From Clostridium sp. UBA1056 (GTDB lineage Bacteria; Bacillota; Clostridia; Clostridiales; Clostridiaceae), in contig DCDL01000061.1 of NCBI GenBank assembly GCA_002316385.1, forward strand, positions 109,197 to 118,011: a DNA stretch of 8,815 nt. The letters are read 5' to 3'. Position numbers and translations under genes: made by a program. The notes under the pieces were generated by a model that was not told where the DNA came from, searched no databases, and saw nothing but the letters and a program-made list of their open reading frames with translations. Position 1 is the stretch's first letter. Every line of letters starts with the position of its first letter. This document shows positions 7,401 to 8,815 of this stretch, in pieces.

Positions 7401-8788
7401 TCTCTAGAACAGCCTTTTATCAATGTGGAGGAGCCTATGGCTTTAGGGATCAATTACAAGACTCAATTCCTATGATTTATATACAACCTGAAATCACTAG
7501 AAATCAAATTCTTTATAGTGCAACTAGACAATTTGAAGAAGGGGATGTACAACATTGGTGGCATCCAGTAGTAGATAGCGGCATAAGAACTAGATTTAGT
7601 GATGATTTATTATGGCTACCTTATGTGACTTGTATATATGTAAAGGCCACTGGAGATTATAAAATTTTAGATGAGGAAGTAGGATATCTAAAGGATGAGC
7701 CTTTAAGAGAGGGAGAAGATGAAAGATACAATGTATCCTCAAAGTCTGATTTAAAAGAATCACTATATAATCATTGTATAAGAGCTATAAATAGGAGTTT
7801 AAAGTTTGGTCCACATAATATTCCATTGATGGGTAGTGGTGACTGGAATGACGGAATGAGTACGGTAGGAAATAAGGGAGAGGGGGAAAGTATATGGCTT
7901 GGGTGGTTCCTATATGCCATATTAAAAGATTTTAAAGACATCTGCAGCTATAAAAATGATGAGTATAATTATAAAAAGTATATTGAGACTAAGGATTTTA
8001 TAAGAGAGAATTTAGAGACTTATGGCTGGGACGGTAATTGGTATAAACGTGCTTACTTTGATGATGGAACCCCACTAGGATCTCATGAAAATCAGGAGTG
8101 TAAAATAGATGCTCTTTCTCAATGTTGGTCTGTAATATCAGAAGCAGGAGATAAAGAACGAGCTAATATAGCCATGAGTTCTTTAGAGAAATATCTAGTT
8201 AAGTCAAAAGAAAAAATTATATTGCTACTAAGCCCACCTTTTGATAATTCAGATTTAAAACCTGGATATATAAAAGGATATGTACCTGGAGTAAGGGAAA
8301 ATGGAGGACAGTATACCCATGGTGTTACTTGGGTAGCATTAGCTCTTGCAAAATTAGATCGAGGTGAAGAAGCTTATAATATATACTCAATGTTAAATCC
8401 TATAAATCATAGCTTAACAACTGAAGAAGCTGATGTATTTAAGACAGAGCCGTATGTTATGGCAGCAGATGTATACTCTGTGAAGCCTCATGAAGGAAGA
8501 GGAGGATGGAGTTGGTATACTGGAAGTTCAGGTTGGATGTATACTATAGCTTTAGAATATATATTAGGCTTTAGATTAATTGAGGGAAAAGGATTTAAAA
8601 TCAAACCATGTTTACCTAAGGATTTTAAAGAATATAATATAGACTATAAATACAAAAATGCCATATATCATATTAAGGTAATGAGAAATAATAGTTCAAC
8701 TATAACTCTAGATGGTAATATCATAGAAGGAGATATAATACCTATTTCATCTAATGGAGAACATGAGGTAAAAGTAAACTTTAAGTAA
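170..8788 (+). CDS. Cyclic beta-1,2-glucan synthase (GT84-GH189-GH94 fusion, NdvB/ChvB/Cgs type)
   Basis: This membrane enzyme is predicted to build a beta-1,2-glucan chain from UDP-glucose, adjust its length and close it into a ring. The 2872 residues hold a membrane anchor (4-23), membrane helices near 420-445 and 455-478, a GT84 domain (485-815: D640-G-D642, HDLLEG 752-757, RLHRW 784-788), more hydrophobic segments (820-986), a GH189-type cyclisation domain (988-1560), a beta-sandwich (1585-1870), and a second sandwich plus GH94 barrel (2080-2872, GDWNDG 2557-2562). The length and domain order match full-length alphaproteobacterial Cgs proteins of about 2800-2900 residues. The ATG at 170 is chosen because AAAGGGG lies 8 bases upstream; an in-frame TTG at 152 would overlap that site. 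The gene ends with tandem TAA TAA. There is no frameshift or missing hallmark motif. In Gram-negatives the product is exported by an ABC transporter (NdvA/ChvA), which is not in this window. The family call is firm; ring formation itself is inferred. Confidence 0.93.
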   Translation: MDYIFILVNLTLILSIVFFMVVIKNRNKRRAYIEINDNSFLTEDKEKLEDAIDNIARDHREIERRSSNDLISNLDKYYNNILKCYDLFKVDESGEYGKIKGAQWILDNIYVIEKEYKFIKKHLSNKYLGSLPVLKSGNLKGYPRIYAISREILGFYRDKLSRENINKFLDSYQDTTILTMGELWALPVMLKIAYIEVIGRSSTFIVNKVNDRYRGEELADRIIKYYNEDNMMGAMDFISENNIRFTEYFADALMRVLRDNGVNYEELNLWMEDKLSENEISLDKIIIDSNKFDGIYSKAISSSVSGLRNLDNINWEEVFSNNSEVEEILSKDPAGVYSNMDFYSKDYYRHVLEKIARQNKLSETFLARKVLQCAEKNSGMEFENHVGYYLIDNGRDKLNSLLNIDFKGFEKLKDMIKGRAVGIYIGTIVLLTAILMGGFITWSYLNDTNISIAKYTLATVVTIIPLSEVVISILNWSITKLSTPNLLPKINLSDEIPDGGMTCVVVPTLIESIEKAKNLITNLETYYLGNKDENLYFAILGDFKDSDREKETEDEVIARFCIDEIHKLNIKYKESSGRFFFLCRHRKFNKKENKWLGWERKRGKLEEFNKLIRGDKNTTYSTLSEGVERLTEVKYVITLDGDTILPRESAKGLIGAMMHPLNKAYTKKDGTVWRGYGVMQPRITVELESANKTYYSKVFSGETGIDKYTFAISDVYQDLFGEGIFTGKAIYDVDVFTEALHGQIEENQVLSHDLLEGSLARTALLTDIELIDGYPSTFIASSKRLHRWVRGDWQLLPFILKKNKLNRLSKWKMIDNLRRSLVSPSMLILLLCSLGGILPDGINKWYMAAFIALITPILFDISENMVSPVKGISLSGKIQNFQMALKQVFFIYAFLPFNAYLMLDAIIRTLYRLVISKKSLLQWQTAEEAEKSSGKDIISYFKYMWQEIVIALGIMIIAWNSGLGTFYIMIPSCIIWIISPLISYIIGKNINDETVKLSEEDINILRRLTRSIWAYFEDFVTDETNYLGGDNYQEEPYKGLAMRTSPTNIGMTLISNIVAIDMGYIGVIKAIENLNNTINTLGKLETYKGHFYNWYDVETLKPLLPRYVSTVDSGNLISYLYTIEEALKELKNTPYFNSRVKGIEDTVYLAAEELQDERKKYLYFTEVERIKREGKNVLNFYNILDDFKDIVEDDIEKVEEPYWNKKLLDSIRDYLMEVEFLFPFIEDIKMLPQNKYENIIRVISSDSLSHIYHIIKDFNVVSDNLNEFQLERINENIDLCRERIGVLLEKFMKIENSLNQIIDDTDFKFLYNKERKLFHIGYDVDNDTLSINYYDLLASEARTTSFISVAQGIVPTSHWFALNRALTLMYERKGLASWSGTMFEYFMPRILMKNYRNSMLDETYRSVIEAQIKYGAKRNVPFGISESAYFKFDVDLNYQYKAFGVPRVGIKSGLDEELVISPYSTVMGLMENIPKSMENIKNLLKLKCYGRYGFYEAIDYTDKRVKNKKFEIVRCYMIHHLGMSILALDNVMNNNIIQRRFHRIPIIRATEVLLQEKISKNVVYDRREDRPEVVRELQRQYSIRRTFNFGESKYPETTILGNSNYNILLNSAGGGYSKFKNIMVYRWREDLIHSSWGKFFYIKDLGTNEYTSSTYEPCKEQGDKYEVNFYLYKAEFIKLWKELEINTTVQVIPEDNCEVRTVTIKNNSANERIIEIVSYSEIVLQGYSGDIAHPAFGNLFITTEYIDDLGGVLAKRRPRSEKDKDIYTIESTLCEDEFAIEYDTARLSFIGRNHSKENPAALEENKSLENSIGNVLDPIIAIKRKVKIGQGESKAIKYITITGNSKEDIIVKSRNYQENAILEGSILKSELSLEDNLIAKGIKPTQALIYEKVGSNILFNNYSYTKRIDNLMNLSRGQRNLWSYGISGDLPIVLLTINKEKESDVLRQLIDCHSYLEDKGLKFDIVVINEEEISYEKPLDNALKRIILNSSLNERENALGGIFIISNENISKEDLNLLYSIAAIIVKGEEGALWKQIDRSIENEGYPDNSRKYIWKIGKLKEDNFNYGDSYIPKIDSSKLCFFNGYGGFNSDGEYTIILKDGQSTPAPWINVIANSDRFGFNISESSSSYTWYKNSREFKITPWNNDFIEDTLSEVLYLEEGNELWSITPDPIRDNGEYVITHGFGYSKFTHCTNGIWGEVTVFPSKERSVKLIKVNLRNLDNKNRNIGITYVARLCLGDLRENNYKKVYTVIDDEKKFIYGRNPYSNDFSSSYAYLKMSGVMDESFSGDERDFIVSSESIESLSEKESVKLSGSCGSGLEPVLSEKAYLNIGAYEEKSLVIILGVEESIEEIQNTLEEFSDIDRVDNELKDVKSYWRSLLTNINIKTEDKALDFMINGWLPYETISCRLFSRTAFYQCGGAYGFRDQLQDSIPMIYIQPEITRNQILYSATRQFEEGDVQHWWHPVVDSGIRTRFSDDLLWLPYVTCIYVKATGDYKILDEEVGYLKDEPLREGEDERYNVSSKSDLKESLYNHCIRAINRSLKFGPHNIPLMGSGDWNDGMSTVGNKGEGESIWLGWFLYAILKDFKDICSYKNDEYNYKKYIETKDFIRENLETYGWDGNWYKRAYFDDGTPLGSHENQECKIDALSQCWSVISEAGDKERANIAMSSLEKYLVKSKEKIILLLSPPFDNSDLKPGYIKGYVPGVRENGGQYTHGVTWVALALAKLDRGEEAYNIYSMLNPINHSLTTEEADVFKTEPYVMAADVYSVKPHEGRGGWSWYTGSSGWMYTIALEYILGFRLIEGKGFKIKPCLPKDFKEYNIDYKYKNAIYHIKVMRNNSSTITLDGNIIEGDIIPISSNGEHEVKVNFK
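1622..2614 (+). other. Domain: GT84 glycosyltransferase (beta-1,2-glucan polymerisation)
   Basis: This is a GT-A fold domain flanked by membrane helices. It starts with the strand TCVVVPTLIESIE (502-514), followed by LGDFKDSD (540-547). The metal and UDP-sugar binding motif is D640-G-D642-T. QPRI (680-683) and EGIFTGKAIYDVD (from 722) follow, then HDLLEG (752-757) in the place where related GT2 enzymes carry the acceptor-side acidic residue, and RLHRWVRGDWQ (784-794), the counterpart of the (Q/R)xxRW motif of processive beta-glycan synthases. All expected motifs are intact. In the family this domain uses UDP-glucose and extends a glucan chain linked to the protein itself. Confidence 0.9.
2627..3130 (+). 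other. Domain: second membrane cluster after the glycosyltransferase
   Basis: Hydrophobic segments lie at about residues 820-838, 845-862, 884-906, 947-963 and 966-986. Between the third and fourth is LLQWQTAEEAE (920-930), a conserved family block; its place after the GT domain recalls the interface and gating region of cellulose synthase-like enzymes, which is an analogy only. With the helices at 420-445 and 455-478 this makes a membrane core around the glycosyltransferase. The segment at 884-906 contains a proline and an aspartate near its ends and could be an interface helix rather than a true crossing. Confidence 0.7.
3131..4849 (+). other. Domain: GH189 / glycoamylase-like cyclisation domain
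   Basis: An (alpha/alpha)6-barrel type domain. Family-typical blocks are FEDFVTDETNYLGGDNYQE (from 1016), RTSPTNIG (1043-1050), YVSTVDSGNL (1107-1116), a helical charged insertion (about 1120-1308), FLYNKERKLFHIGYD (from 1309), ASEART (1338-1343), WSGTMFEYFMP (1378-1388), FGISESAYF (from 1422), the SPYST block (1461-1465) and RATEVLLQEK (1548-1557). The equivalent domain of Thermoanaerobacter italicus synthase is reported to make cyclic glucans from linear ones by transglycosylation and founded GH189. E1384 and E1426 are conserved-looking acidic candidates for the active site, but which residues are catalytic needs alignment to that structure. Confidence 0.85.
4922..5779 (+). other. Domain: first GH94-type beta-sandwich
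   Basis: Residues about 1585-1870 are rich in beta strands and resemble the N-terminal sandwich of GH94 phosphorylases. Features are ILGNSNYNILLNSAGGGYS, a sequence opening paralleled by the second sandwich; VRTVTIKNNSANERIIEIVSY in the middle; GYSGDIAHPAFGN (1726-1738); and KRRPRSEKD. It lacks a barrel directly behind it. Instead a linker follows, with SRGQRNLWSYGISGDLPIV (1915-1933), a strongly conserved block in this family. Its role is probably structural, packing against a catalytic domain; I infer this from its position. Confidence 0.7.
6407..8785 (+). other. Domain: GH94 phosphorylase (sandwich, barrel and C-terminal cap)
   Basis: The sandwich begins at FFNGYGGF (2082-2089) and includes TPAPWINVIAN and a THGFGYSKF block. 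The (alpha/alpha)6 barrel carries GGAYGFRDQLQD (2420-2431), GDVQHWWHP (2458-2466), GDWNDG (2557-2562), PGVRENGGQYTHG (2706-2718) and GGWSWYTGSSGWMY (2778-2791), followed by a C-terminal strand-rich cap. D2561 in WND corresponds to the general acid of GH94 enzymes. In Brucella Cgs this domain cuts beta-1,2-glucans with phosphate, giving glucose 1-phosphate, and controls chain length. Because the catalytic and phosphate-side motifs look complete, I infer it is active here. Confidence 0.9.
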
Positions 8789-8815
8789 TAAGACACTATC
8801 AAATAAATAATAGAT
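8789..8815. other. Downstream end of window, nothing visible
   Basis: After the stop codon there is a second in-frame TAA and then 24 AT-rich bases. They contain no hairpin with a T run and no ribosome binding site, so neither a terminator nor the next gene's start can be called. Whether the gene is followed by an operon partner lies outside the window. Confidence 0.6.

Overview
The window is one very large gene on the + strand that fills almost the whole 8.8 kb, with about 170 bases of AT-rich leader before it and 27 bases after it. The DNA is strongly AT-rich, codons prefer A or T in the third position (AGA for Arg, ATA for Ile, TTA for Leu), and the ribosome binding site is purine-rich. 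This fits a low-GC Firmicute, most likely a clostridium or relative. I cannot name a species from this sequence.

The gene encodes a full-length, apparently intact cyclic beta-1,2-glucan synthase of the NdvB/ChvB/Cgs type, 2872 residues long from the ATG at 170. The modules in order are: an N-terminal membrane anchor and helical region (residues 1-419); two membrane helices (420-480); a GT84 glycosyltransferase domain with DGD, HDLLEG and RLHRW motifs (about 485-815); a second membrane cluster (820-986); the GH189 / 'glycoamylase-like' cyclisation domain (about 988-1560); a first GH94-type beta-sandwich (about 1585-1870); a linker with a conserved GISGDLP block; and a second beta-sandwich with a complete GH94 phosphorylase barrel (about 2080-2872), including GDWNDG.

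From what is known of the family, the modules act in sequence. The GT84 domain polymerises glucose from UDP-glucose into a beta-1,2 chain attached to the enzyme itself. The GH94 domain trims the chain by phosphorolysis and so sets its length. The GH189 domain releases it as a ring by intramolecular transglycosylation. All hallmark motifs I can check are present, so I expect the enzyme to be active.

No exporter, transposon, RNA gene, CRISPR array or second credible gene is visible. I did not find an undescribed system. The points worth a second look are the presence of this three-step enzyme in a low-GC Gram-positive type genome, an extra N-terminal membrane anchor that raises a topology question, the repeated GH94-type sandwich, a variable helical insertion inside the cyclisation domain, and the start codon.
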